DNA of 23,302 nucleotides from JAOTYV01 sp041557595 (GCA_041557595.1 JBFFGE010000060.1:1-23302); one strand, 5' to 3'; shown: positions 1 through 8,712, counted from the stretch's first letter. Notes: a model not told the origin generated them from the sequence alone. Numbers and translations are program-made.

Positions 1-185
1 ATCACGAGATCGCCGCCCTCGCGCAGGAAGGCGCCATCCCGCAGCAGCGCCGCATCGGGGATCGCGACAGGGCCGCCGTCGCCGGCGGACACCACCACCC
101 GGGACGACGCATCCGGCACGCCGTCGGCAGCCCCAATACGGGCCTCCCGAAGCTGTTCCAAATGATCTGTCCGCATTAACGACAT
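1..185 (-). CDS. N-terminal fragment of a gene leaving the left edge; possibly an RTX-type secreted protein
   Basis: The frame is open from an ATG at 185 to the window edge (61 codons), starting MSLMRTDHLEQLREAR. A GGAG element lies about 6 nt upstream of the ATG, which supports this start. The fragment is hydrophilic with no signal peptide or membrane segment. Its second half (RVVVSAGDGGPVAIPDA, then FLREGGDLV) resembles the short N-terminal segment I associate with large alphaproteobacterial Ca-binding/VCBS proteins, where a 'xFxReGxDLvi' stretch precedes the repeats. Type I secretion substrates lack an N-terminal signal, which fits. Only 61 residues are visible, so the family assignment is tentative; that a gene starts here is more secure. 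Confidence 0.5.
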   Translation of the reverse strand, partial: MSLMRTDHLEQLREARIGAADGVPDASSRVVVSAGDGGPVAIPDAALLRDGAFLREGGDLV

Positions 186-507
186 TGCAGCTCCAACCCT
201 TCCGAGCAACCCCATCCGAGAGGAATGCCCTCTGAAGTATTACAACAAATTGCATTAAATTCAATGTAATATTCTGTTTTTGGGCTAGTTATATTGAACT
301 AATACTTTTGCATGACATTGTTATTATTGTATATTTAAAACAGAACAGCCGAATATCATGGTTAATCTGAAATAACCATCCCTACAATCCATCGGGAAAT
401 AGGACTGCGCCGTGCGCCCGCGTTCGACATCGCGGTACGTCCAAGTCTCAATCAAAGGTCAGAGGAAGCTCAGAACAGTTGGCGACCGCGTCCTATACAG
501 CGGCGCC
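186..507. other. Intergenic region with AT-rich control segment
   Basis: These 322 bp lie between the mreB stop at 508 and the start of the left-edge gene at 185. Bases about 230-375 are far more AT-rich than the flanking coding DNA, with runs of A/T and several TATATT/TATTAT-like stretches, as expected of a promoter region for the left-edge gene. I could not fix a particular -35/-10 pair or a convincing terminator for mreB. No credible ORF lies in it. Confidence 0.5.
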
Positions 508-1596
508 TCAATGCACGAGCATCTTGCTCATCGACCGAAGATGTTCCAATGCATTGCCGGCACCCAGGGCGCCACATCTCAACGGCAGATTGGCGACCAC
601 CGCAGGGACCCCTGTCGCCTGCTCGAGGACAATATCGAGATTTGGCAAAAGTCCGCCGCCACCGGTCAGGACCATGCCGCGGTCAACCATGTCCGCCGCC
701 AATTCCGGTGCGGTCTGTTCCAATGTGGTGCGCACTGCCTCGACGATGGCGGAGATGGGTTCCGCGAGGCTCGCAACGACTTCCGCCGACCCGATTTCCA
801 GTTCCCGCGGCACTCCGGTTACCAGATCGCGCCCCCGGAGCATGGCCCGGCGTTCATCGCCGTCGGGCGGCATGCTGGCGGCGCCGACCGCCAGTTTGAC
901 CCGTTCGGCGGTGCTTTCGCCAATCTGCAGGTTATAGGCGCGACGAACATAGGACATAATTGCCTCGTCCATCGTATTCCCGCCGACACGAATACATTTC
1001 GATGCGACGATACCGCCAAGCGACATAACCGCCACTTCGGTGGTTCCCCCGCCGATATCGACCACCATCGATCCCGTCGGTTCGGTAACCGGCAGGCCCG
1101 CCCCGATCGCCGCGGCGATCGGCTCCTCGATCAGGAAGACTTTTCGCGCCCCTGCTTTTTCGACTGAATCGCGGATCGCGCGCCGCTCGACCGCCGTGGC
1201 GCCCGACGGCACCGTCACGATGACCCGCGCGCTGGTGAAGCCTCTTTGATTGAACGCCTTGCGGCAAATCAACCGGATGAGTTCCTCGGCGATGCCGAAA
1301 TCACCGATAACGCCATCGGTAAGCGGTCGAATAGCGCGAATTCCCTCCGGCGTGCGGCCGAGCATGGCCTTCGCATCCGTGCCGATCGCAACCACATGGC
1401 TACGGCCGCGAACATCCTTGAGCGCTATCACCGTCGGCTCGTCGAAGACAATCCCCTTCCCCGCAACGTACACCAGCGTATTTGCGGTTCCGAGGTCGAT
1501 CGCGATGTCTCGCGTAATGAGATTTCGGACTTTCGTGAACAGTCCTACCGGAACGTCGTTTCGCTTGACCGGCGCAGCACCAAGCCGATTGCTCAT
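508..1596 (-). CDS. mreB: MreB-type bacterial actin (rod shape-determining protein), solitary copy
   Basis: This 362-residue protein has the actin/Hsp70-fold nucleotide-binding motifs of MreB: phosphate-1 DLGTANT (34-40), IEEP (156-159), phosphate-2 DIGGGTTEVAV (180-190) and the adenosine motif TGGGGLLPN (311-319). MreB polymerises with ATP under the inner membrane and guides the elongation machinery for peptidoglycan synthesis. The first ~29 residues precede the usual start of the fold; residues 18-29 (GLFTKVRNLITR) could form the membrane-binding amphipathic helix. Length is close to the family norm (~345). No mreC, mreD, pbp2 or rodA is next to it, and the stretches around residues 105-120 and 338-362 differ from typical alphaproteobacterial MreB as I recall it, so it may be a paralogue rather than the main copy. 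The small gene at 1664-2065 lies 67 nt upstream on the same strand. The start is the ATG at 1596, with a purine-rich GAAGGGA about 10 nt before it. Confidence 0.93.
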   Translation of the reverse strand: MSNRLGAAPVKRNDVPVGLFTKVRNLITRDIAIDLGTANTLVYVAGKGIVFDEPTVIALKDVRGRSHVVAIGTDAKAMLGRTPEGIRAIRPLTDGVIGDFGIAEELIRLICRKAFNQRGFTSARVIVTVPSGATAVERRAIRDSVEKAGARKVFLIEEPIAAAIGAGLPVTEPTGSMVVDIGGGTTEVAVMSLGGIVASKCIRVGGNTMDEAIMSYVRRAYNLQIGESTAERVKLAVGAASMPPDGDERRAMLRGRDLVTGVPRELEIGSAEVVASLAEPISAIVEAVRTTLEQTAPELAADMVDRGMVLTGGGGLLPNLDIVLEQATGVPAVVANLPLRCGALGAGNALEHLRSMSKMLVH

Positions 1597-1663
1597 CGTA
1601 GGTCAATCCCTTCGTGCCCGGGCAGTCGAGGCGTTGCGCAGCTCACTCGATTGATAGGGGCGG

Positions 1664-2065
1664 TCAAACGCTTATCGATTCGGCCAGGAAACTGCGAATA
1701 TTCTGAGCCACTGTGCGTGGATGGGGCTCAACTTTGCCGGCATAACCGTCCGGACCGAGCAACTGGCGCATTTCCGTCGAAGAAAGGCCGAAGAATTTTG
1801 CTACCGCGGCCCGATCGCTGTGCCCATCGAATGTCGGCCAGCAATTGCGGTTCGACGCATCATACTCGAGACGGAAGCCCTGCGCCTGAAACCCGGGATT
1901 GTGGGCGGCGGCCAACCCGACGGCGCAGCCTTTGCCTTGGGCGTACCAGCGCGTAAAGGTTAGCCGGTCGGCTGGCACGTCGTCCAGGAACCCCGCAAGT
2001 TCGGTCAATCGCTCCCGGCCGGTAGCCTCGTATCCCTGTATGTCTTCCCGATTTCGTACTTCCAT
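1664..2065 (-). CDS. Small protein of unknown function (133 aa)
   Basis: I do not recognise a named family with certainty. The protein is soluble, with no signal peptide or membrane segment. It begins with a helical stretch (LTELAGFLDDVP, 20-31), then FTRWYAQGKGCAVGLAAA (37-54), which looks like a conserved 'xWxxxGxxCAxGxAA' core, then GFQAQGFRLEYD (58-69), and near the C-terminus AVAKFFGLSSTEMRQLL (87-103). I recall small hypothetical proteins with this order (Trp, Gly-Cys-Ala-x-Gly, GFxxQGF, FFGLS) in phage and proteobacterial genomes, but no function. The start is the ATG at 2065 with GGCAGGG upstream. It ends 67 nt before mreB on the same strand, so the two may be cotranscribed. The 216 bp between it and the DUF6134-like gene include a short hairpin, GCGGA-GCAT-TCCGC (2100-2113), without a T-run. 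Confidence 0.7.
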   Translation of the reverse strand: MEVRNREDIQGYEATGRERLTELAGFLDDVPADRLTFTRWYAQGKGCAVGLAAAHNPGFQAQGFRLEYDASNRNCWPTFDGHSDRAAVAKFFGLSSTEMRQLLGPDGYAGKVEPHPRTVAQNIRSFLAESISV

Positions 2066-2281
2066 GCCGCACCCTGCCTATTGATTTTTTTATTGCGTTG
2101 CGGAGCATTCCGCTTATCGCCCAACTTTATGGCAACACCATGGCCGAGTTCAACGAATTACGTGCGCCCAGATGTCCGAGACAGCATTATCCCAATCAGG
2201 TGCCCCATTTTCCACGACATTCCGGAAGCTCCCGTTTGAACGGGCGGCGGCGATCCAGTAAGCCAATGAAATTCAAGGCCG

Positions 2282-2992
2282 TTACGGCGACCCCATGCTT
2301 CCCTTCATGATCGCCCGGTTGGGCGCTTCGCTGGTCGGAACCAATTGAAAGGTAATTTCCGCATTTTCGTTGAGATCCCTAAATTTCACAGGGACACCCG
2401 CCGTATCGAACCAAAGTTCATATTGCGCGTCGCCATCCACCTTGAAGTAATTCGTCTTCACGGTTGCGCCGCCCATTTCTAGAATTTTTTCCTCGCCGGG
2501 CGTCGAACGGACCCGATACAGCTTGCCGGACTTCGTGCTCATCAATACCTTGGCGTTGAGAATTCCTTTCGACCACGGATTGTTCGGAAAGACGTTCAGC
2601 GGCGCTTCGGTTTTGCCTTGCGGGCCGACAACGACAAATTTGTCTCCCTCGGCGTGACCGCGAATCTCGTAGACCTTGCCGTTTTCCTTCGTGTTCCCTT
2701 CGAACGAAACGATGCGTCCACCGCGCCAAAGCTCGCTGCTTTGAGACCTATGGTTATGCACGATGATCTCGAGGATCTTGACGGTGGCGCGAATTTCATT
2801 GCGCACCGATACATCCTGACCGTTCCGCTGGATCGTATTGGTATAGGTTCCGATTTCGCCATAAACCGGATGATGGATATTATATTTGTATATCTTGCTG
2901 GCGCCATCCTCCAACACCTCGGCGACAACGGCACCGGGCATTGAAATGAGGACCAACAGGGGCAATCGCCGCAGAAATCTCCAATTCAACAT
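2282..2992 (-). CDS. Exported DUF6134-like protein
   Basis: This is a 236-residue protein if started at the ATG at 2992. That start gives a clean Sec signal peptide: basic MLNWRFLRR, a hydrophobic core and a probable cleavage after VVA at about residue 24. The frame stays open to another ATG at 3079, but the extra 29 residues do not look like part of a signal peptide; neither start has a strong ribosome-binding site. The mature part is beta-rich with the run HPVYGEIGTYTNTIQRNG, then WRGGRIVSFEGNTKENGK, then FPNNPWSK and ending GVPVKFRDLNENAEITFQL. This order (YGEIGTYTNxIxRNG, WRxGRxVSFxG, FPxNPWS, GVPVKFR) matches what I remember of the DUF6134 family of periplasmic proteins in alphaproteobacteria, whose function is unknown. 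It is probably monocistronic. Confidence 0.8.
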   Translation of the reverse strand: MLNWRFLRRLPLLVLISMPGAVVAEVLEDGASKIYKYNIHHPVYGEIGTYTNTIQRNGQDVSVRNEIRATVKILEIIVHNHRSQSSELWRGGRIVSFEGNTKENGKVYEIRGHAEGDKFVVVGPQGKTEAPLNVFPNNPWSKGILNAKVLMSTKSGKLYRVRSTPGEEKILEMGGATVKTNYFKVDGDAQYELWFDTAGVPVKFRDLNENAEITFQLVPTSEAPNRAIMKGSMGSP

Positions 2993-3353
2993 ACGCTGCG
3001 TAACCCGGCGAGACAGTGAAAACGTGTTCCAGGTATGGAAACATAGAAGCAATATGTTCGGCCTTAAAGAACTAAACATTGAGGCAATATTGCTACCGGA
3101 ACCGACCAGAAATTACAGAAACACAAAAACGATAACTGTTATTGCTAACGCAGGCTGAAATCTTAATCAAACAAAATATTCAGCCTGCAGAAAATCCATT
3201 CAATTAATATTTACATGAAACTGCCGGGTTTGCCGCAAACGGAAATCGTGTCTGCTCACCATTTATAGTCACCCGGGCATGCACATATCGAAGAATTATT
3301 GCACCAAAGGCCGGCAATCGATCCTATCTAGACTATTCATTCGGCAAGAGAAA
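2993..3353. other. Intergenic region between meaB and the DUF6134-like gene
   Basis: These 361 bp are downstream of the mutase operon and upstream of the exported protein, all on the minus strand. Bases about 3080-3260 are AT-rich and hold the 10-bp perfect inverted repeat listed separately. A smaller GTTTG-CCG-CAAAC hairpin lies at 3228-3240. The region is likely to contain both the end of the mutase transcript and the promoter of the DUF6134-like gene. No supported gene is present. Confidence 0.5.
3150..3188. repeat. Perfect 10-bp inverted repeat with 19-nt loop
   Basis: The left arm GCAGGCTGAA (3150-3159) is exactly complementary to the right arm TTCAGCCTGC (3179-3188); the 19-nt spacer is AT-rich. 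It lies 165 nt past the meaB stop in the direction of transcription. As RNA it would be a stable stem, but the bases after it (GTTAGCAATAAC) are not a U-tract, so it is not a classical intrinsic terminator. It could be a terminator helped by Rho, a 3'-end stabiliser, or an operator for the downstream DUF6134-like gene. Confidence 0.5.
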
Positions 3354-4388
3354 TCAGTACGACTTCCTGAACGCCGCGAGGATCTTCTCCGCCGCCACGG
3401 CGGGCGTCACTCGACCGTCCAATACTTCGGCCTCAAGCGCATCGGCGATCGCGGTCACCGAGGGGCTCAGTTTCAAATCGGCGACCAGGCGTTCCTCGAC
3501 CATCGCCCACATCCACCGCAGCCGTTGACGCCGCCGCGTCTGTTCGAATTCTCCGCTCGCGGTCAGGACGTCGCGAAATTCCTGGATCTTGAGCCAAAGT
3601 CGATCCAGCCCGACGTTTTTCAAAGCGCTGCACGTAACCACGGGCGGTGTCCAATTTCGGCTGCGAGGAGTCATGATATGCATTGCGCTGGCATAGTCGC
3701 TCGCGGCGCGCAGGGCGCGCTCCTCATTGTCGCCATCCGCCTTGTTCACCGCGATCATGTCGGCCAGTTCCAACAAGCCGCGCTTGATGCCTTGCAGTTC
3801 ATCGCCGGCGCCGGCGATCGCCAGCACAAGAAAAAAATCAACCATTTCGGAAACGGCAAATTCCGACTGTCCGACCCCGACCGTCTCGACGAGGATAATG
3901 TCGTATCCCGCAGCCTCGCACAGGAGCATTACTTCCCGGGTTGTGCGCGTCACACCGCCCAGCGTGCCTGCGGAGGGCGACGGACGGATGAAGGCATTGG
4001 GATCGCGCGACAACCGTTCCATCCGTGTCTTGTCGCCAAGGATACTGCCGCCGGTCCGGCTGCTCGTCGGATCCACCGCCAGAACCGCGACCCGATGGCC
4101 CTGGCCGGTCAAATTCACGCCGAAGGTATCGATGAATGTGCTTTTGCCGACCCCCGGTACGCCGGTCACGCCAAGGCGATAGGAGCCGGCCGAATTCGGC
4201 ATCACCCGAAGCAGAAGTTCCTGCGCGCGCGACCGGTCGTCCTCGCGGCGGCTCTCTATGAGGGTTATCGCACGGCCCAATATCGCCCGGTCGCCCGCCA
4301 CCAATCGATCGGCCATCTCCGCCAAAGAAATATCCGGACCGGTGGCCGCCTGCTTTTTCGGAGATTTAGTCGCCTTCGCCTTCGGCAC
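3354..4388 (-). CDS. meaB: Methylmalonyl-CoA mutase-associated GTPase (ArgK/MeaB family)
   Basis: This 344-residue G3E-family P-loop GTPase forms a complex with methylmalonyl-CoA mutase, gates delivery of adenosylcobalamin and protects the radical enzyme from inactivation. Visible motifs are Walker A GVPGVGKST (76-84), the switch segment VDPTSSRTGGSILGDKTRM (105-123), ETVGVGQSE (168-176) with the Asp-equivalent region, and the guanine-specifying NKAD (215-218). The N-terminal ~20 residues are Lys-rich and precede the helical arm. Length is near the family norm (~330). The start codon is GTG at 4388, only 2 nt after the mutB stop (4391-4393), so translation is almost certainly coupled to mutB. 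That adjacency independently supports the MeaB assignment over a generic ArgK. Confidence 0.96.
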   Translation of the reverse strand: MPKAKATKSPKKQAATGPDISLAEMADRLVAGDRAILGRAITLIESRREDDRSRAQELLLRVMPNSAGSYRLGVTGVPGVGKSTFIDTFGVNLTGQGHRVAVLAVDPTSSRTGGSILGDKTRMERLSRDPNAFIRPSPSAGTLGGVTRTTREVMLLCEAAGYDIILVETVGVGQSEFAVSEMVDFFLVLAIAGAGDELQGIKRGLLELADMIAVNKADGDNEERALRAASDYASAMHIMTPRSRNWTPPVVTCSALKNVGLDRLWLKIQEFRDVLTASGEFEQTRRRQRLRWMWAMVEERLVADLKLSPSVTAIADALEAEVLDGRVTPAVAAEKILAAFRKSY

Positions 4389-4390
4389 GT

Positions 4391-6592
4391 TCAGTCGGCC
4401 TTGCTGCCGGACCGCGGCGCGCTATCGAGCTGCTGCAGGAGTTCGAGAGCCGCCTCGCTGATAACCGTGCCGGGCGGAAATATCGCCTGCGCTCCCGCGG
4501 CATAGAGCGCATCGTAATCCTGCGGCGGGATGACGCCACCGACGACAATCATGATATCGTCCCGGCCGAGGCGCCGCAGCGCATCGCGCAGTTCCGGCAC
4601 CAGGGTCAGATGACCAGCCGCCAGCGAACTCGCACCGATGATGTGAACGTCATTCTCGACCGCCTGGCGGGCCGCTTCCTCCGGCGTCTGAAACAAAGAT
4701 CCGATATCGACATCGAAGCCGAGATCCGCAAACGCCGTCGCGATCACCTTCTGCCCGCGGTCATGGCCATCCTGCCCCATTTTCGCGATCAGAATTCGCG
4801 GCCGGCGGCCCTCGCGTTTTTCGAATTCGGAAATTTGCGTCCGAACGCGGCCGATCGATTCGGAATTTTCACCCATTTCGCTACTATAAACACCTGAAAT
4901 TGCCTTGGTTTCCGCCACGTGCCGTCCGAAGACCTCTTCCATGGCATCGGTAATTTCGCCGACCGTCGCCTTGGCCCGCGCCGCAACGACCGCCAACTCC
5001 AGCAGATTTCCGTCGCCATTCTCGCAGCATCGCGTCAGCGACGCCAACGCCGCCCGGCACGCCGCGTCGTGGCGTTCCGCCCGCAGCCGCTGCAGCTTTT
5101 CGATCTGCATCCGGCGGACCGCCGAATTGTCGACCTTGAGGACATCGATCGTCTCCTCGTCGGTGGACCGATATTTATTCACGCCAACCAGCGTTTGCCG
5201 CCCCGTATCGATGCGGGCCTGGGTGCGCGCCGCGGCTTCCTCGATCCGCAGCTTCGGAATTCCGGCTTCGATCGCCCGCGCCATGCCGCCCAGGCTTTCG
5301 ATTTCTTCGATATGTTTCCATGCTTTCGCCGCCAGTTCGGCCGTCAATCGCTCGACATAGTAACTGCCCGCCCAAGGATCGATAGTCCGGGAGGTATCGC
5401 TTTCCTGCTGCAGGAAGATTTGGGTATTCCGCGCGATCCGCGCGCTGAATTCGCTCGGCAGCGCCAGTGCCTCGTCCAGCGCATTGGTATGCAGCGATTG
5501 CGTATGCCCTTGGGTCGCCGCCATCGCTTCCACGCAGGTCCGAATAACGTTGTTGAACACATCCTGCGCGGCGAGGCTCCATCCCGATGTCTGGCAATGG
5601 GTCCGCAAGGACAGCGATTTTGGATTTTGCGGATCGAATTGCCTCATCAGCTTCGCCCACAGCAGCCGCGCGGCGCGCAGCTTGGCCACCTCCATGAAGA
5701 AGTTCATCCCGACCGCCCAGAAAAACGACAACCGCGGCGCGAATTTATCGATATCCAGACCGGCGTCGACGCCGCAGCGGGCGTATTCCAGCCCGTCGGC
5801 GATCGTGTAGGCGAGCTCCAGATCCGCCGTCGCCCCCGCCTCCTGCATGTGATAGCCGGAAATGCTGATGCTGTTGAATTTCGGCATGCGCCGGGAGGTG
5901 TAGCTGAAGATATCCGAAATAATGCGCATCGACGGCTGCGGCGGGAAAATATAGGTATTGCGGACCATGAACTCTTTCAGAATGTCGTTCTGAATCGTTC
6001 CGGACAGCGCCTCGGGCGCCACGCCCTGCTCCTCGCCCGCGACAATGTAGAGCGCCATGATCGGCAGCACCGCGCCGTTCATGGTCATCGATACGCTCAT
6101 CTGATCGAGCGGGATGCCATCGAACAGGGTCCGCATGTCGAGGATGGAATCGATCGCGACACCGGCCATGCCGACATCGCCGGCTACCCTCGGGTGATCG
6201 GAATCGTAGCCGCGATGCGTGGCCAGGTCGAAGGCAATGGACAGCCCCCTTTGGCCTGCCGCCAAATTGCGCCGATAGAACGCATTGCTGTCTTCCGCCG
6301 TGGAAAACCCGGCATATTGTCGAATCGTCCAGGGCTGCGTGACATACATCGTCGAATACGGTCCGCGCAGATAGGGGGGCAATCCCGGCCGCGTGTCCAA
6401 AAAGTCCAGGTCAGCCAGGTCGGCCGCCGTATAGAGCGGCTTTACAGGAATACCTTCGGGCGTGTCCCAAACCAGAGCGTCCGGACCATCGCCGGTTTCC
6501 CGTTCCGTGCGCCGGCTCCAGTCATCGAGGTCGCCGCCGGCATTGGCGCCCGACGCCAGGTCGATCTTCGAAAAATCCGGGATCGCGCTCAT
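4391..6592 (-). CDS. mutB: Methylmalonyl-CoA mutase, large (catalytic) subunit
   Basis: This 733-residue enzyme isomerises (R)-methylmalonyl-CoA to succinyl-CoA through an adenosylcobalamin radical. The N-terminal TIM barrel carries TMYVTQPWTIRQYAGFSTA (81-99) with the substrate-contacting Tyr83, and GYHMQEAGA with the active-site His. The C-terminal cobalamin domain starts near 597 and has the base-off motif D608-x-H610-x-x-G613 (MGQDGHDRG), then GASSLAAGH and VVGGVIPPQDY. The His is at the same number as the cobalt ligand in the Propionibacterium enzyme. The frame is open upstream to 6817, but that part overlaps mutA. The ATG at 6592 shares ATGA with the mutA stop (6589-6591) and starts MSAIPDFSKI, typical of the family. 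The gene is complete, with all key residues present. Confidence 0.97.
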   Translation of the reverse strand: MSAIPDFSKIDLASGANAGGDLDDWSRRTERETGDGPDALVWDTPEGIPVKPLYTAADLADLDFLDTRPGLPPYLRGPYSTMYVTQPWTIRQYAGFSTAEDSNAFYRRNLAAGQRGLSIAFDLATHRGYDSDHPRVAGDVGMAGVAIDSILDMRTLFDGIPLDQMSVSMTMNGAVLPIMALYIVAGEEQGVAPEALSGTIQNDILKEFMVRNTYIFPPQPSMRIISDIFSYTSRRMPKFNSISISGYHMQEAGATADLELAYTIADGLEYARCGVDAGLDIDKFAPRLSFFWAVGMNFFMEVAKLRAARLLWAKLMRQFDPQNPKSLSLRTHCQTSGWSLAAQDVFNNVIRTCVEAMAATQGHTQSLHTNALDEALALPSEFSARIARNTQIFLQQESDTSRTIDPWAGSYYVERLTAELAAKAWKHIEEIESLGGMARAIEAGIPKLRIEEAAARTQARIDTGRQTLVGVNKYRSTDEETIDVLKVDNSAVRRMQIEKLQRLRAERHDAACRAALASLTRCCENGDGNLLELAVVAARAKATVGEITDAMEEVFGRHVAETKAISGVYSSEMGENSESIGRVRTQISEFEKREGRRPRILIAKMGQDGHDRGQKVIATAFADLGFDVDIGSLFQTPEEAARQAVENDVHIIGASSLAAGHLTLVPELRDALRRLGRDDIMIVVGGVIPPQDYDALYAAGAQAIFPPGTVISEAALELLQQLDSAPRSGSKAD

Positions 6593-8712
6593 CGACACAA
6601 TACTCCCATCCGTTCGAGCAGCCGTGTCAGGAATGCCAGTAGATCGCCGCCGGGCTCCAGATGCCCGTCGATTCCCGCGATCGTCTCCGAGCCGCCCGAC
6701 GCTTTCTTGCCGGCGAGAAAGACGTCCGTCGCTCCTGCCGCCCGCAACGACGCGCTCAGCGCAGAAGCATGCGAAGCGTACAAGGCGTCGCTCGAACATA
6801 TCACGCATACCGCGCAACCGCTGTTCACGAATTGTGCGGCGATCGCAGCGGTATCGGTGCCGCCCTCGCCCTCAATCGCCGCTACGCCGCCGGACGCAAG
6901 GGCATTCTGGGCGAATGTCAGCCGCTCGCCGAACTCCGCCCGCGTTCCCATGACGGCCAGGAAGACCTTCGGAAAGGCGCCGGATTCGCCGCGGCAGGCC
7001 TCGCTCGCATCCCGCAACGTCTCGAAATCCGCCCCGAGCCGGCGCGCGTGCAGCACCTCCGCAATCGCGGCATCGGCCTCGGACAGGGCGTGCATCAACG
7101 CATCGACGGTGCCGCCCCCCTCCATCAAGTCGGTCATGCGCCGGAATAATCCGCGCTTTGCCCGGGCGTCATGCACCACGGCGGCTGCGTCCGCACCATC
7201 GAATTGCCGCGACAGTTGCGACAGCCGCGGCGCATCCGCCGCGCGCAGCGCCGCGATATCGATGGGCGTCGTCTCGATCGGCGTTTCGAGGAGGTGGGGA
7301 AATGCGCTGACCCCCGTAATCGGATCGATCGACTTGGTAATATTTTCCTGCCGTCGGGTCCGCACGCGCTCGATTGCCGCGGCGAGCGATCCGTCCTGCA
7401 ATACGACGCCGATGCCGCCGGCGCGTTCAATCGATTGAAACTCCTGCCATGCCGATTGCGCCAACGCGTCCGTCAACGATTCCACGGCCCAGGCGCCGCC
7501 GGCCGGATCGATGACGCGATTCAGCCCCGATTCATGCTGCAGGATGAGCTGCGTATTGCGCGCGATACGCCGGGAAAATCCGTCCGGCAGCCCCAGCGCC
7601 GCATCGAAGGGCAGAACCGTGATGCTGTCGGCGCCGGCGACCGCGGCCGCGAAACAGGAGACCGTGGTCCGCAGCATATTCACCCAGGGATCCCGGCGCG
7701 ACATCATCCGTTCCGATGTTTCGGCCTGCAACTGCATCGACGAGACCGCGTCGGAAACCCCGCAAGCCTCCGCGACCCGTCCCCAGACGCGTCGCAGCGC
7801 CCGAATTTTCGCTATCGACAGCAAGAAGTTGGCATCGGTGGTCGCAGACAGCAGGATTTGGCCCACGGCCTTTTCGACCGCCATGCCCGCATCGGTCAGG
7901 GCGCGGAGATAGGCAACGCCGCTGGCGGCGATGCAGGCAATTTCCTGGGCCTCCGTCGCGCCCGCATTGTGAAACACCGCGCCGCCGGCCCGTATGCCCA
8001 CGACGCGTGGATGCGTCTCGCCGATCGCCGACGCCATATCGGACACGTCCGCCAGCACCCTGTCATAGCCGGCATATAGAGTGCCCGACGCGGCCAGAGC
8101 GCCGATCGGATCGCAATTCAACGCGCCGCGCGCTTCCGCCGGATCGATTCCACGTCTATCCCAGAGCGCGACCAGCATTGCGGCAGCGGGAAGGAAGGCT
8201 CCGCCGGACGCCAGGGCAATCGTCGTTCGCGAAAGATCCACGCCTTGCAGGACCGCATCCAAATCATCCAGGCAGGACACCAAAATGCCGTCGGCAGCGG
8301 GTTCGTTCGCCGCCGTCGGAACCGGGGCAAATCGCAGCTGTACGGATTGAACGCCGTTCTCCAGATCGCTGTGAATCGCCGCATTCGTGACGCTGCGGTC
8401 CGGATGCGCGTGAAGCTGACGCACATCCCAACCATGCGCGACAACGCCGGCCGACCGCTGGCCGCGCGTGAACGGAGCCTTTCCGGGAAGGCCCGACGGA
8501 TCGCCCGCCGAGCGCCAATCCTCCCGCGTATAGAGCGCCCGGACGGCGATGTCATCGTAGGTGTTGAACGACAGGCGATCCACGTCCCCGTCGCCGCCGA
8601 GCAGCCGCGCCACCATTTCCAGCCAGGCCGCATGGGCGTCCGCCGGCACGCCATCGGTCAGCGACAAGGCCCCCGATTCCGCCGCGCCGTTCTTTTTGTC
8701 TTTCGATGCCAT
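6589..8712 (-). CDS. mutA: Methylmalonyl-CoA mutase, small (non-catalytic) subunit
   Basis: This 707-residue partner of MutB has the same two-domain layout: a barrel domain to about residue 540 and a Rossmann-like C-terminal domain. As usual for this subunit, the cobalamin motif is lost: the segment equivalent to MGQDGHDRG reads MGTRAEFGER, with no axial His. Conserved stretches include RIARNTQLILQHESGLNRV and DPAGGAWAVESLTDALA. The ATG at 8712 has only weak ribosome-binding sequence. The length is somewhat above the ~640 of the Propionibacterium subunit. It is the first gene of the mutA-mutB-meaB operon and overlaps mutB by 4 nt, consistent with equimolar production of the heterodimer. Heterodimeric mutase (rather than single-chain) plus MeaB is common in alphaproteobacteria. 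Confidence 0.95.
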   Translation of the reverse strand: MASKDKKNGAAESGALSLTDGVPADAHAAWLEMVARLLGGDGDVDRLSFNTYDDIAVRALYTREDWRSAGDPSGLPGKAPFTRGQRSAGVVAHGWDVRQLHAHPDRSVTNAAIHSDLENGVQSVQLRFAPVPTAANEPAADGILVSCLDDLDAVLQGVDLSRTTIALASGGAFLPAAAMLVALWDRRGIDPAEARGALNCDPIGALAASGTLYAGYDRVLADVSDMASAIGETHPRVVGIRAGGAVFHNAGATEAQEIACIAASGVAYLRALTDAGMAVEKAVGQILLSATTDANFLLSIAKIRALRRVWGRVAEACGVSDAVSSMQLQAETSERMMSRRDPWVNMLRTTVSCFAAAVAGADSITVLPFDAALGLPDGFSRRIARNTQLILQHESGLNRVIDPAGGAWAVESLTDALAQSAWQEFQSIERAGGIGVVLQDGSLAAAIERVRTRRQENITKSIDPITGVSAFPHLLETPIETTPIDIAALRAADAPRLSQLSRQFDGADAAAVVHDARAKRGLFRRMTDLMEGGGTVDALMHALSEADAAIAEVLHARRLGADFETLRDASEACRGESGAFPKVFLAVMGTRAEFGERLTFAQNALASGGVAAIEGEGGTDTAAIAAQFVNSGCAVCVICSSDALYASHASALSASLRAAGATDVFLAGKKASGGSETIAGIDGHLEPGGDLLAFLTRLLERMGVLCR

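Noticed and set aside
2098..3158. Small plus-strand ORFs around the DUF6134-like gene
   Set aside because: They overlap it antisense or lie in its flanks, with no conserved motif and poor initiation context.
3279..4505. 408-codon plus-strand ORF opposite meaB
   Set aside because: It is antisense to meaB, which has all GTPase motifs. No ribosome-binding site or domain supports the plus-strand reading.
6593..6817. N-terminal extension of mutB to 6817
   Set aside because: It would overlap mutA by over 220 nt. The extra residues are Arg-rich and unlike MutB, and the ATGA overlap at 6589-6592 is a typical coupled start.
4919..7438. 839-codon plus-strand ORF opposite mutB and mutA
   Set aside because: It lies wholly antisense to two well-identified enzymes and its translation is Arg/Pro-rich with no motif. 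It is an effect of high GC at third positions.
6589..8712. Missing cobalamin His in MutA as a sign of decay
   Set aside because: Loss of the axial His is normal for the small subunit of heterodimeric methylmalonyl-CoA mutase, and the frame is intact.
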